A stretch of DNA of 64,000 nt from Leuctra nigra (Eukaryota > Arthropoda > Insecta > Plecoptera > Leuctridae), in NCBI GenBank assembly GCA_934045905.1, contig OW203768.1, positions 35,865,060 through 35,929,059 on the forward strand, written 5' to 3'. Of this stretch, positions 22,813 to 34,790 are shown piece after piece (the stretch's first letter is position 1; the number at the start of each line of letters is the position of its first letter). The position numbers were made by a program, and so were the translations under genes. The notes beneath the pieces were generated by a model that saw nothing but the letters and a program-made list of their open reading frames with translations, did no database searches and was not told where the DNA came from.

Positions 22813-25733
22813 AAGAGATCTGAATATAAGAGTACGGTTTTTCGGACAAGATTGTTCTAGAGGAGAGTGAGCTGACATGCAAACTGGGTCTCCGGTTAGC
22901 TAATGTCAACTGCCGTAGCATTATGAATAAGGTAGATAAGATAAGCACTCTTTTAGAAATACCAACTTGATGTACTTATAGCCACAGAAACTTGGTTGGT
23001 TGATGACATTCTTTCGACAGAAGTTATCCCTGCTACATACGTGGTACACAGAAGAGATAGAAACCGTCAAGGTGGAGGAATCTTAATCGCGGTACATTCA
23101 AGAATTCAAAGTCGGATTGTTTTCAGCGATAATCTTTGGGAATTATTGTGCGTTAGATTAGAAGAAGGTACCAATGTTTTGAATGTGGTAGCAGTTTACA
23201 GACCGCCGGGTTCAGGGCTCGAAATTATAGAAAAACTAGTAGAAGAAATGATGAAACAACATGAAGCCATCAACACAGTCATCGTAGGAGACTTCAACTT
23301 GCCTGGAGTATCCTGGGAAGCAGGTGATGAGGAAATAGGAAATGTTAGTCAGCTTGCCGTTAGAAAACTAGCAAATTTGGGATTTGCACAAACGGTTCAA
23401 TCCGGCACAAGACAAACCAGGAACAGTAGTCTTAGTAACATCCTAGACGTGGTCTTAGTGAAACCAGAAGACATTTGGCAGCGCAGTGAAATCATTGGTG
23501 GAATAAGTGACCATGATATTCCACTCATAGAAATTGAATGGACTAAATGTGAAAAAGCTGAAATGAAGCTAAAAACCAAAGTGTTCTGCTATGCCAAAGC
23601 GAACTTGGACGGGATTAAGAGAGAATTGCAAGAAAAATATACCCAGTGGATTCAACAAGTGGAAGAGGGAAAATTTGAAGATTTGAATCATGTCTGGGAC
23701 AGCTTTTGCCAGATATGCAAGGACATCCAAGATGAATATATTCCTGTAAAGTACCTTTCCGAAAATGCTGATCCCCCCTACTACAACAAGAAGATACTCA
23801 AGCAAGCTGAAGAAAAAATCTAGACGGATGTATGGAGGATGAAGCGAACTAACAATGGACTGGAATGTTTTAAGAAATTACGTAAAGATCTAGAAGTGGC
23901 AAAACGGAATGCAAGAAACAGATACATGCACAAAATGTTTGACGAGAAAAATCTACAACAAAGTTGGAATAATATGTATAAGCATGTGAGAAATCAAAAG
24001 AAGGGAGGAAACAAAACCCCTCTCTTGCTTGATGGAAAGGGTAACATTTGCCAAAGTTATGGTGAAAAAGCTGAAGCCTTTAGTAATCAATATGCAAGTG
24101 TGTTCCAAAGGAGGAACTAAAATGGTCACCCTTTACAAGAGAAGAAATTGAAGATCAAATCACTAACGTGTCACCTGTAGGAATTCATGATAGAGTGGTG
24201 TTTGACCTAATTAGGAAACTGAAGCCAGGTAAAGCACCGGGACCAGACCAAATAAGCAATAGATTTCTGAAATTATGTGCACTGCAAATTGCTCCATTCA
24301 TTACCCAAATATGTCAGCTCTCTCTTAAGCTAGGAAAATTGCCTCGGGCCTGGAAAGAAGCAACGATAATACCAATATTTAAGGGAGGGGAGAGAGGAAG
24401 GGTGGCCAATTATAGACCAGTCAGCCTCACTGCTTCAATATCAAAGCTAATGGAAAAACTGATTGACAGATACATCCGAACTTCAATTAGTGAGCAGAAC
24501 TGGATGGTTCCAGAACAACACGGCTTCAGAAGAGCTCACTCATGTGAGACGCAGCTTACTGGATTGGTACAAGATATTTCAGACGAGCTTGACCAGGGAG
24601 GAGAAGTGGCTGCAGTGTTCCTTGACTTCGAGAAGGCCTTCGACAAGGTTCCTCACTCACTACTAATGGCTAAACTGGGGACAGTGATAAACAACAAAAG
24701 GGTGATGAACTGGGTTGGCGACTTTCTTGACGGCCGTGTGCAGAAGGTGAGAGTAAGAAATGTAGAGTCAAGAGAGCAAGCTGTTACATCAGGTGTTCCC
24801 CAGGGGAGTGTGTTGGGACCTCTTCTCTTTTTGATTTACATAAATGATATTAAGAATGGACTTACTTCACGCACAAGACTCTTTGCAGATGACTGCGTAA
24901 TTCTGCGATCTGTTCAAAGCAGTGATGATATTGAGGAACTTCAATCAGATCTTGTGAAAGTAGAAGAATGGGTAAAAGAAAATCGAATGGGACTTAATGT
25001 AGGCAAGTGTCAGGCAATGTGCTTTTCCACCAAACGCAATGCTACAAAGCTACACCTTCTTCTCAGGGGGAAACCCTTAGAGGTGGTAAAGGAGTACAAG
25101 TATCTTGGAGTAGTCCTTAACCATAAGATGAGTTGGGCTCCGCAAGTAGAAAGAGTCTTGACTAAATCTACAAAATGCATAAACTTTGCTATGAGAAACC
25201 TTCGTGGTACAGATAACACAGTAAAAGAAAAAGCTTATCTGTCGTTAGTCCGGCCAATCTTAGAGTATGCTTCTGCAGTGTGGGATCCTTATGTCATTCA
25301 ACAAATAAAAAGCGTCGAAAATGTGCAGAGATTGGCAGCAAGAAGGGTGACAGGGAAGTGGAGAAGGTGGTTCTGGAAGGTAGAAGAAAACGGAACTCTC
25401 ACCACACAATACGAGAGCCCAACGGCAATGTTACAGTCGCTAGGGTGGACCTCTTTAGAAGAAAGAAGGAAGACGGCCCGACTCTGTAACTTGTATAGAG
25501 CCTGTGTTGGATATGGAGGGTGGGGAGAAATTGGTCAGAGACTTCAGAACAGTACTTTCTATTCTCAACGAAGGGACCGTCCGTACAAACTACAAGTGAA
25601 TCAAATTAAGAAGAACATCGAAAAATACTCATTTATACACAGAACGACCACAGAGTGGAATAAGCTGGGATTTTGGGTGGAGGAATGGCCAGAAACGGCA
25701 AGAGCCTTTAAAGTGGCACTTCACCTAAAGTAG
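22813..25733 (+). pseudogene. LINE ORF2: AP endonuclease plus reverse transcriptase, broken
   Basis: Near-complete ORF2. The endonuclease begins around 22860 with RLANVNCRSIMNK and shifts frame near 22964; then come ATETW, GGILIAV, VVAVYRPPGS, VGDFNLPG and ISDHDIP (to about 23530), keeping the expected catalytic residues. A TAG interrupts at 23821 and a one-base shift occurs near 24105. From there the RT frame is open to 25733: GKAPGPDQI, NYRPVSLTASISKLMEK, EQHGFRRAHSCETQL, motif A AVFLDFEKAFDKVPH, GVPQGSVLGPLLF, motif C FADDCVI, and the full thumb and tail. The three lesions prevent expression as one protein although the catalytic motifs survive. The style (HGFRRAHSCETQL) is CR1/L2/Nimb-like; clade not settled. 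Confidence 0.85.
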
Positions 25734-26210
25734 TTTTTCTTGCATCTTTTTATAATTTATTAATATTTAATCATAGACATTTGCCACCGTAATTATGTAA
25801 TTACTATGCAAAATAAATACATTTGAATTAGCGGCTGTATACCTGGTACAAAATTTCTTTAAAATGAAAATTTCCTCTTGGTGGATCTCAGGGAATCCAA
25901 AAGGTGATGTTTGAAAAAGTCACATGATTAGGAAAATTTGGCAACTACTAGGTAAACAGAATTAATTCCTTTGAACAAGTCCTGATCCAATAAAAGGAAA
26001 TTTAAATGTAGTTAATTAATTCTTCATTAAATGTTATTTAGAAAATAAGTAAAAACAATGCAAATTACAAAACTAGTGGCGATTTCTACTGTTTATTTTA
26101 TCCAAAGTTACATTATATTATGGATATTTTCTTCAATTGTTACAAATAAGAGATGATGAAATAAGTAAAAGTATATCATGGATTTAGAATGTAAAAGATT
26201 AAGACATGGT
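25734..26210 (+). other. LINE 3-prime UTR, then AT-rich spacer
   Basis: The element probably ends near 25830 at AAATAAATACATTTGAATTA; the short ATTTGAA-like end fits an L2-type terminus. 25830-26210 shows no features. Confidence 0.5.
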
Positions 26211-26237
26211 GGGGGGGGGGGGGGGGGGGGGGGGGGG
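26211..26237. repeat. Poly-G tract (27 G)
   Basis: Uninterrupted G homopolymer. Length is likely unreliable in assembly. Sequence from here to 26640 shows nothing else recognisable. Confidence 0.9.
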
Positions 26238-26639
26238 TGCATAACTTGTCACACAAGGAGAGAGGGACTAGGGACTTCACATTTTCTTGCAGTGACAAAG
26301 GGTGACCACGTTTGACCACACAAGCGAGCTGTTAAATTCACGCTAGCCAGGGATTGAGAAAATGATGCCAGTAATTCATTGCAATTGCTCTTTATGTATG
26401 CTAGAGTGAATTCCAGTGTATCATTCTCTAATGTGATTTTAATCTATGATATTATTGCTTGAATTGCATGATGGCTAATGCATATTGATTGCTGCTCTAC
26501 TTTTCTCACTTTGAAAGGGTTTAATGTTGCTTGCAACTGTTTTATTCTGTATTTACAAAACAAACTGATTTACCAATAAATCTTGGATTAGGTATAGTCT
26601 TGGCATGAATGGTTTATTACTCTTCAATTGATTATTCGA

Positions 26640-26800
26640 AGTGTCTATTCGCACCAATGCGTGCACGCACCAATCCGTGCACGCATTGGTGCAAATAGCC
26701 TCGGCCGCGCGGGCGGGCTATTCGCACAAATCCGTGCACAAATTGGTGTGATTTGTGCGGATAGCCAGCCCGCGCGGCCGAGGCTATTTGCACAAATCTT
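26640..26800. repeat. GC-rich palindrome (44-bp arms) with GTGCACGCA repeats
   Basis: Arms 26690-26733 and 26750-26793 are inverted copies containing GCCTCGGCCGCGCGGG, with a ~16-bp loop. The left side (26648-26690) has further short inverted GTGCACGCA/ATTGGTGC units. A related but shorter palindrome lies at 27515-27600 and a trace at 27908-27945. Open frames on both strands are mirror artefacts. Confidence 0.8.
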
Positions 26801-27514
26801 CAAGGCCAGAAAAGATAACTTTTGGTCATGCAACGTCGCAAGACGTAGAGCAGAATTGCATCTTGGGAGCCATTGGAAGATCAGCTGCAAAGATCAGCTG
26901 TCACTGCCCGTCTGCAAGCATGGTTGTGTGTTGAGAATGAAATGTTTTTCCTTTGTTGTTTCTAAATATTATGCTATTTGCGTGTATACCTAGTTCATGT
27001 CAATTTTAATTATATGTTTTAGATCTCACACTCTGCTATAATTTACAACAATTCTATTCCGATTTGTAAAGAATTCAAATCAACTCATTCAAATTTGTCC
27101 ACCAATCAATTTTTGTTGTGCCAAGTTTTGCTGAACACAGCTATGTGTTGTGGGTTTAATAGTTTGAATTGATTTACAAAGTTTGATAAGATTTCTTCAA
27201 ATTTCTTCTAACTTTAAAACAGGAAAATTGACATTGACATCATAATTCATAAGTTGCCATGGCAACGACGTTTATCACCATGGTAACACATTGTTGTGGA
27301 CTTAGAAATGACATCACAATCATTACATTATTGTTTTTCAAGGCAACATGTCCCGACATTTGAAATTTATTTTTATGAATGAAAATTTTCGATTTCTCAA
27401 GTGATATTTTGTGTAGTGATTTTCACATCCACATCTGTCAAAAGTGACGCCATCATTACAGCGGTGCCAGATCTCGAACGTCATTTCAACTCCTTACGTC
27501 ATTTGAAATTGCAC
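26801..27514. other. Spacer, nothing recognised except an X-box-like site
   Basis: No coding family recognised. See the separate entry at 27253-27266. Confidence 0.4.
27253..27266. promoter_or_regulatory. RFX X-box-like palindrome
   Basis: GTTGCCATGGCAAC matches the RFX X-box consensus (GTNRCC, short spacer, RGYAAC) as a perfect dyad; a weaker ATCACCATGGTAAC follows 15 bp later. No adjacent gene is recognised, so function is unproven. Confidence 0.3.
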
Positions 27515-27600
27515 GGATTCGTGCATGCGCGGATTGGTGCGAATAGTCTTGGCCGCGCGGCCGATGCTATTCGCACAAATTTGTGCACACACCAATACGT
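27515..27600. repeat. Second GC-rich palindrome
   Basis: GGTGCGAATAGTCTTGGCCG faces CGGCCGATGCTATTCGCAC, a shorter relative of the palindrome at 26.7 kb. Its right flank is interrupted by the hAT MITE at 27610. Confidence 0.65.
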
Positions 27601-27609
27601 GCACCACAC

Positions 27610-27898
27610 CAGTGGCGGCTATTTGGCTTTACAACAGGTGTTCAATTACATAGAAGGACGTAGAAGAAAGTACTCTAAGAGGAGAGCCCCCAGCAGATGC
27701 AGGGCCGGGGCGCATAACCCCGGATTTTTTTGTATCTTTAATTTGAAATTGATGCATTTTTACGTCTTTTGGAGAGCAAAATGATTAGACAAAATATTTA
27801 ACTTCCTACTTCCTGGATAAGGGAGCACTTTTAAATAATTTTCTTGGATGATCAGGTGTGCAATTGTCACACCTTGCACACTGTAATAGCCGCCACTG
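27610..27898. mobile_element. hAT MITE with perfect 8-bp duplication
   Basis: Ends CAGTGGCGGCTATT / AATAGCCGCCACTG. Duplication CACCACAC at 27602-27609 and 27899-27906, identical. Length 289 bp, no coding content. Confidence 0.92.
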
Positions 27899-27906
27899 CA
27901 CCACAC

Positions 27907-28557
27907 CACTCAGTGCACCAATCCGTGCGTGCACGCAGTAGTGCGATTAGAAAAAATGTATTTATAAACTTGAAAATTGTGTTTGAAAAGAATGACTTTA
28001 TGTGCCATTTTTCACTTCATTGAGTGTAGGTACATTTGAAATACAAACATTGTGTGGTTGACGGTCATAAAGTGTGTTTAAATACCTTCAAAAGTGATCT
28101 CATTTGGATCATAAATTCATCTGTGTTGACTTTTATTCGTCAAGATTCCTAGAACTCGGGTTGCGAGGAGGGATTGTGACTCAAATTCTCAGGCTAAGGC
28201 GGTGTCAAGAGGTTGCGAGCATGCAGAATTCATAACAAAACGCGATATCTACACTCTCAAGTACCAGCTGGTAAAACATAAAGTAGAGCATAATATGAGA
28301 TTTTATTAATTGCAGGTAAATGATAATTCGCTATAATTTTGAATAAAATATGGTTAGGAAGAGGAAGATTTGTTTGTTCTTTTCATCAAAAGCTTAATCC
28401 TGGGTTGCACGTAGTTTGCTCACACCGAATATTTGAAGATGAAATTCAATGTTACACTGAAAAAATGACTCGCCAAGTTTCGCAAGGTCATTCTTTTATG
28501 TATCATCTCAAGACCATACGCCTTAGGCTGGATGTTTCAACACTGCGCCAATGTGCT
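27907..28557. other. Spacer with a small unrecognised frame
   Basis: A 78-codon frame (28339-28575, plus) has no family signature and ends at the inverted repeat. Otherwise nothing recognised. Confidence 0.35.
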
Positions 28558-28558
28558 T

Positions 28559-28930
28559 TTAAGAGGGCTTGGTAGTGAGTTTGACCTTGAATAGTTTTTT
28601 AATCGATTTTTATCAATATCTTTTTCCAGTGTAATTGTTAACAAAATAGGGCTATGGACGTGAATTCAGAACAGTTCAATGAAAATAATTTCATAGTTTG
28701 GAATAAGTTATTAGTTTTATTTTGTAAAGTAAAGAAAATTTTCGGGTTCTAAACACCTGTTGGACAAAATAAAACTAATAACTTATTCCAAACTATGAAA
28801 TTATTTTCATTGAACTGTTCTGAATTCACGTCCATAGCCCTATTTTGTTAACAATTACACTGGAAAAAGATATTGATAAAAATTGATTAAAAAACTATTC
28901 AAGGTCAAATTCACTACCCAGCCGTCTTAA
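28559..28930. repeat. Near-perfect inverted repeat, ~150-bp arms
   Basis: Left arm about 28572-28722 and right arm about 28768-28918 are complementary with only a couple of mismatches (GAGTTTGACC/GAATTTGACC and ATCGATTT/ATCAATTT), separated by ~45 bp. Weaker complementarity extends a further ~15 bp outward. Transcripts would form a long hairpin. Confidence 0.85.
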
Positions 28931-29399
28931 ATCCCCGAACATCAATGATAGTAAAATTTTGATTTTTGGGTTCACTGCAGGTCCTTTAAGCAAAAACACG
29001 TCGTGCCAAAAAAGTGAAAAGGAGACACTCGGGCAATCAACTCCTTGCAATGTCTTGTTGCACACTTTAGTTAAAAAGCAATGAATTATGTACATTGGTA
29101 TACAATAATTATGCATGTCACTTGATTGGCCTAACGAGACAATGGGCTTGTTCACTGCCATTTGCTCTCACCAGGATCGCTAGCATCGGATTAGCTTGGG
29201 CAGCTTCGTTGGGCCGAGATTAGTAACATTTTTCTTAGTAACCAAAAGGTCCGTGGGATGGCGCCAGCGGTTGAGAAACATCTTTGGTAGTAACTAAAAT
29301 TAGTTTTAAAGAGTTTAAATGACCAATTTATGTATTTATAGTCTTTGGTAGTCTGTTGTAATCTCAAATACATTTAAAAGTGTAAATTACAGTGTCCTA
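28931..29399. other. Spacer, nothing recognised
   Basis: An 88-codon minus-strand frame (28895-29161) overlaps the hairpin arm and shows no family motif. Confidence 0.35.
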
Positions 29400-29407
29400 C
29401 GTGCATA

Positions 29408-30135
29408 CAGTGGCGTAACTAGGGGACCGCGGGGACGGCGGTCGCGGGGGGGCCCGAGGACCAAGGGGGCCCGAAAATAGTTTACCATCAAAGACTAAAT
29501 ATAATTGATTTTAACGAAGCTAGAAAATAGATTTGACTTCTTGAACACGACTTTACAGGTTGTCATTATAGATACCCTGCTGACGATCGGAAGTCCAATA
29601 TTCAACTTTTGTGGCAGAATTGGTATACATTGCCAAATCCTTGCCAAGCCCCAAATTGAAACTTGCCTATAATGTTTCAGTATTCCTTGTGTCTCTTGTG
29701 AGTGTGTATCGCGTTCTACCTGTATAACTGTGTGACAACATTTATTCAATTTTCTTAGTGATTCTTATAACTTTGTTTGCTCTTTGCGTTTTCGAGTTAC
29801 CATGAGTCTAAGCAAGCCAATTAGCGACCTAAGTGGTACTAGTGGTGTTCAAAATTAAAGATAATGAAAAACCATGTTCGAAATTCTATGGGACAAGAAA
29901 GACTACTAGGATTTGGACTGTTAAGTATAGAAGCTGCAAGAGCAAAGAAGATGAAAGTGGAAACTGTAATTGACAGCTTTGCTGAGATGAAATCCCAAAA
30001 AAGGATCTCCATTGACAGCCTATAGTAAGACAAATATCGCATAGAAAAAAAATTGTAATTGCAGGGGCCTCTTAAGATATCTCGCGGGGGGGGGGGGGGG
30101 GGGGGGGGGGGCCTGAAATTTTAGTTACGCCACTG
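29408..30135 (+). mobile_element. hAT element, internally deleted
   Basis: Ends CAGTGGCGTAACTA / TAGTTACGCCACTG with the perfect 8-bp duplication CGTGCATA at 29400-29407 and 30136-30143. Both ends have G-rich tracts, including ~25 G near 30086-30111. The interior keeps a short N-terminal coding remnant (ATG near 29803: MSLSKPISDLSGTSG) and a C-terminal transposase remnant, so it derives from an autonomous copy by internal deletion. Confidence 0.92.
29894..30025 (+). pseudogene. C-terminal tail of a hAT (ZMYM1-like) transposase
   Basis: 44 codons ending in TAG: QERLLGFGLLSIEAARAKK then VETVIDSFAEMKSQKR. The pattern of a leucine-rich LLSIE helix followed by a second helix ending in charged residues is the conserved C-terminal part of the hAT dimerisation region in ZMYM1/hAT-like transposases. 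All upstream catalytic parts are missing. The position inside a hAT element with CAG ends and an 8-bp duplication makes the assignment consistent. Confidence 0.7.
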
Positions 30136-30143
30136 CGTGCATA

Positions 30144-30505
30144 ATATCTTTGTAAAACGAAATGTCATCATTGACCCAAAATAAATTCCATATTTTCAAA
30201 TTTTCGTCATCTTGCCGCGTTCTAATCTCTGCCCAGTAATTAGTTTTCACATGAAAACAAGATACGACTTTAGGCTACATCTTTGTACTATGTATACTTT
30301 TGATTTTTTTTTTGTTTTTTCTGTTAATTTTTGGGTCATTTTTAATAATATAAACACTCTGTGCCGTAATTATTTGTACCGGAAATCAAAGCCGGAAATG
30401 ACGTCATTTTGTTACCCATCTCGGCCTAAAGTCGGATTAAAGTACGTAACATAGTGGAGCGTATTTGATAGTGGCGCCATCTATGCTGAGCTTTGCGTGA
30501 ACAAG
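30144..30505. other. Spacer, nothing recognised
   Basis: AT-rich with a short stretch (30378-30450) resembling the YY1/ETS/CRE repeat in degraded form (CCGGAAATGACGTCAT). Confidence 0.35.
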
Positions 30506-30929
30506 CCCATTCTCATAGGCGTGCGCACGGGAGGTGGGAGGCCTTGGCCCCCCCCCCCCCCCCCCCTAATGCGTCAGAACCAACTAAAAAATTATAAAAT
30601 GAGGTCTTCATAGTGTAAATATTTTGTTTTAAAATTACGTTACTGGAATCAAGTACTAGGTTGATCAAAAACACAATATTTTGAAGAAAATAACACGAAA
30701 ACAATGCCTAAACGACCTTCCAAAAACACAATTTTTTCATGAATTTATAGGTTTTTCCCCTACAAATATTTCTTTTTAATTTGCCTTAAATTAAAATTGC
30801 TCTAATATGTATGATGACCATCAGAGAATATCTTCTCGGGGCCTTCGCCTCCGAACTGCTCCGAACCCCCTCTCTGCACAATTTATATTTTATCTATTTT
30901 ATTTTATATTTTATTTATTTTATTTTAAT

Positions 30930-31062
30930 ATATTTTATTTATATATTCTTCTTCTTCTTCTTCTCCTTCTCCTTCTCCTTCTCCTTCTCCTTCTCCTTCT
31001 CCTTCTTTTTCTCCTTTTTCTTCTTCTTCTTCTTCTTCTTCTTCTGATGATGATGATGATAT
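30930..31062. repeat. (CTTCTC)n/(CTT)n and (GAT)n microsatellite
   Basis: Pyrimidine triplet run at about 30948-31045 passing into (GAT)n at 31045-31061, immediately before the array. Copies at 36370 and 45748 have a GAT run in the same place. Confidence 0.85.
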
Positions 31063-32236
31063 CAGAAAAGGTTGCTGTCACCGCCACAGCCTAAACGGCT
31101 GAACCGATCGACCTGAAATTTTTACCACATATGCACTTTTGGCGTCTGATGATACCTTGCCTCTTGTGATTTTTTGTACCGCCATTTTAAACCGGAAGTG
31201 ACGTCATATCTCAAAAACGTCTGGACCGATTGGAACGAAAATAGCGCCATTCGATTTAGATTGTGATTTATATGAAGTATCAATAATAAAATAATTATTT
31301 TCTTATTTTATAAACCGGAAGTGACGTCATAAATACGCAATATTTAACTTATTTCAACGAATTATACTTAAAATACATACATAATTAACTTACATTGTAA
31401 CATAGACAATACAAATTACTAGGAAAACGCTCTGAGTAACGCGTTGATGAGCGAGCACGGATAACGACACCTCGAACCGAAATTCTGTTTATCGAAAATG
31501 TCCTTAAAAGCCAATAATTCTTTAATTTCGTTACAGACTTGTATGAAAATCTCCAACAATTCCTAAAATATAGGTCCCAATAACCATGCAAAGTTTTAAG
31601 TTGATCGATTGATCTTTATGATTGAACGATTCCTTGTTAACTTCCAAAAATCACAGGATATCGTTCAAAAAAATTTTAAACGGTCATATCAGTTTCATAA
31701 TATTCGTTTGAAAGTTTCTGCTCTAACAACCTTGAAGTGAAGATTCGAAGATGCCGTGAAATATGAAATTCGAGAAATATGATAGCCAACACGCAAAATA
31801 GCCGTAAACTGTCAATAACTTTTGAATTTAAACACAGTTTAGTCTGAAAATTGTCAAAAATACAGATGATGTTGGACCCGATGACCATGCAAATTTTCAA
31901 GTTGATCGGTCAAACGGTTCTGGTTTAAATTTCAAAAAGCACATGAAATATTTTTTTAAATTTTAACCAATGGGAGGATTTGGCTGAAAATTTGTAAAAT
32001 AAGAGACAATGATGGTGTTAATGACCATGCAAAATATAAGGTCGATCACATTTGTCGAAGTCCATTTTCATTTTTTAGCCTATCAAGAGATGTTTATTTA
32101 AATTTCAACCAATCAATGGATTTCAAAAAAAATTAGGGTCAGCAAACAGAAAAGATTGTCTCTACATGTGTGCAAAATTTCAGATCGATCGGTGAAACGG
32201 TGCAACTTCCATTGCTCCAGGTAGCAGCCAAAAAAT

Positions 32237-32282
<46 letters not shown>

Positions 32283-33020
32283 AGAGTTCCGCGCCAAAAG
32301 AGCCAAAAGGAGACGCTCGCTTCGCTCGCTCAATAAATTCAAGGTTGCAGTGTACTCGGCCGCCATTCCTGAAACCGGAAGTGACGTCATATATCTAAAA
32401 CGGCTGTACCGATTGCAACCAAATTTTGGATATATGTAGGACTAATAATTATGAATTAAAGACGACATTATTTTCGGCCGCCATTGTTAGAACCGGAAGT
32501 GACGTCATATATCGAAAACGGCTGTACCGATTGCAAGCAAATTTTGGAAATATGTAGGACTAATAATTATGAATTAAAGACGACATTATTTTCGGTCGCC
32601 ATTGTTAAAACCGGAAGTGACGTCATATATCGAAAACTGCTGTACCGATTGTAACCAAATTTTGGAAATATGTAGGACTAATAATTATGAATCAAAGACG
32701 ACATTATTTTCGGCCGCCATTGTTAAAACCGGAAGTGACGTCATTTATCGAAAACGGCTGTACCGATTGCAACTAAATTTTGGAAATAAGTAGGACTAAT
32801 AATTATGAATTAAAGACGACATTATTTTCGGCCGCCATTGTTAAAACCTTAAGTGACGTCATATATCGAAAACGTCTGTACCGATTGCAACCAAATTATG
32901 CAATTTTGTAATTAGGACTTATAATTATGAATTCAAGACGACATTATTTTCGGCCGCTATTTCAAAACCGGAAGTGACGTCATATATCGAAAACGGCTGG
33001 ATCGATTGTAACGAAACTTA
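31063..33020 (+). repeat. YY1/ETS/CRE tandem repeat array A
   Basis: Starts CCGCCACAGCCTAAACGG. Units of ~118 bp at 32374, 32491, 32611, 32729, 32847 and 32967 contain GCCGCCAT, then ACCGGAAGTGACGTCAT, then CGGCTGTACCGATTGCAAC. Two further copies are at 31191 and 31314. The copy at 32847 is mutated (ACCTTAAGTGACGTCAT). 31380-32200 instead carries a different ~145-bp periodicity (CATGCAAATTTTCAAGTTGA-like), and 32239-32281 is a poly-A run of about 43. Confidence 0.85.
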
Positions 33021-33159
33021 AGCTATTGTTCTTGGATAATCATTTTCATCATATACGAAACGCAAATTTTCTTAGTAACTAAATCGGCTGAGGCGTATCT
33101 TTTTAAAGAAATTAGTCCCTGCCCGGACATGTGCTACAAGCAATATGAATAAACTAACA

Positions 33160-34240
33160 AAAGAAGTGATATCCCAGAAAAAAACACTCCGTGTAAAAAA
33201 GGCAGCCAAGTCTGTTTACTTTTAAAAAATTCAACCCCGAAAAGGAGTGATATCAAAAAATGAGCCAAGTCAATGACATTTCCAAATATTAAATCGTATT
33301 TTTGAAATAAAAGAATAAACACCGAGAAATACTTTACAAAAGGACTTGGCGCATCGTTTTTTTAAAGACATTTTCTATTCATAAGCATATGCCATTTATA
33401 TACAACCGTCATTAAGAATTTTTAGAATAATAGGGAAACATCTTTCAATTACTTATTACACATATCTACTGTAAAATATTTTCTATTTGAATATATACGC
33501 GATAAAACTTGTTGCCTATGTTTTCTATAAATACACAATAGTTATATATTGTTTCGTGATCAACATAATAATTAAGTCTCATGCGTTATACCTTCTCATC
33601 ATGAAATACATTTCAATTAATCCACATTTTATAACAATACATTTCACAAAGTACACAGTCACATTGTATTTCTATTAAAAAATTTAACTTTATACACTTG
33701 ACACTTCAAAAATATATAATAGTGTTCCATACATAATTATTTCACAACGTATCATAATTTCCTTCAGTCAAGATCAAATTATGAAATGATACCCTTCTAA
33801 TATCACCATAATAACAGTGCTATAAGAATATGTATGAGCCAACTTCCTTGTTATTTAATTCTTCGCCATTATATTACTTATCTATTACAGCATGAAATCT
33901 TTCTACTATCGCCATTGACAAAACTATACTATAGCCATTACTCAAAGTAGCATGATTCATAGATTCTGGCTCTAATAGAAAGAGGAAAATGTACCTACTT
34001 TAAATTTCTTTCCACTTTTAGTATTGAATGAGGTCTTTAAAAAAACGATGCGCCAAGTCTTTTTGTAAAGTATTTCTCGGTGTTTATTCTTTTATTTCAA
34101 AAATACGATTTAATATTTGGAAATGTCATTGACTTGGCTCCTTTTTTGATATCACTTCTTTTCGGTGTTGAATTTTTTTAAAGTAAATAGACTTGGCTGC
34201 CTTTTTTACACGGAGTGTTTTTTTCTGGGATATTTATTAA
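33160..34240. repeat. Long inverted repeat pair A with ~0.7-kb loop
   Basis: Left arm about 33160-33368 (GATATCCCAGAAAAAAACAC to GACTTGGCGCATCG) and right arm about 34040-34236 are reverse complements. Loop 33369-34039 is AT-rich without a gene; its left end (CTATTCATAAGCATATGCCA) matches the left loop end of copy C. Confidence 0.85.
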
Positions 34241-34790
34241 CTTGGCCAATGGGAGGGAAGGAAGAAATGAAAATGCAGGCTGCGGAAATAAAGTTCCTGA
34301 GAAGTGTGGCAGGGGTGACGAAGATGGACAAGGTGAGGAGTTCAAAGATTAGAAAGGACCTAGAAATGGAGTCTCTTAGATTTAAACTTGGAAAAGAGAG
34401 GCTAAGATGGTACAGACATATGAAGAGGATGGGAGAAGAGAGGATACCATGTAGAGAGGCAGAGCGTGCAGCCATGGGTGTCAGAAGAAAGGCAGGAAGA
34501 CCTAGAACCTAATGGATCAACGGAATAGAGGCAGCCGCAGAAGAAAGAGGAGAGTGTTGGGGAGTAATTACAACAGAGAAGTGGTGGGAAGACAGAGAGA
34601 GATGGAGGGAGCTGGTGGAAAGAGAGGAGCCTGAAGAAGTGGAAGAAGAGATTGAAGAAGTGTGGAGTGTCGGACTTGGCAAGTCGGCTCTGAGAACACA
34701 AGTGCCCTAGAACATTGGTGGGATCATCCCACCCCCTGACCTGGCAATAGTTGGAAGCAGGGTCGCGATATTTATTTATTTATTATGTCG
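34241..34790 (+). pseudogene. RTE-like LINE C-terminal fragment
   Basis: Frame from about 34255 reads MQAAEIKFLRSVAGVTKMDK, DLEMESLRFKLGKERLRWY, MGEERIPCREAERA and RKAGRPRT, then a TAA, then in the same frame WINGIEAAAEERGECWG, WWEDRERWRELVEREEPEE. This is the C-terminal tail common to RTE-type LINE proteins. The TAA replaces what is a Lys codon in relatives, a single-base nonsense change. No RT core is left. The same family recurs, split by a palindrome, at 41.4-44.7 kb. Confidence 0.7.

Noticed and set aside
32170..32439. Lys-rich protein through the poly-A run
   Set aside because: Translation of a ~43-base A homopolymer inside a repeat array.
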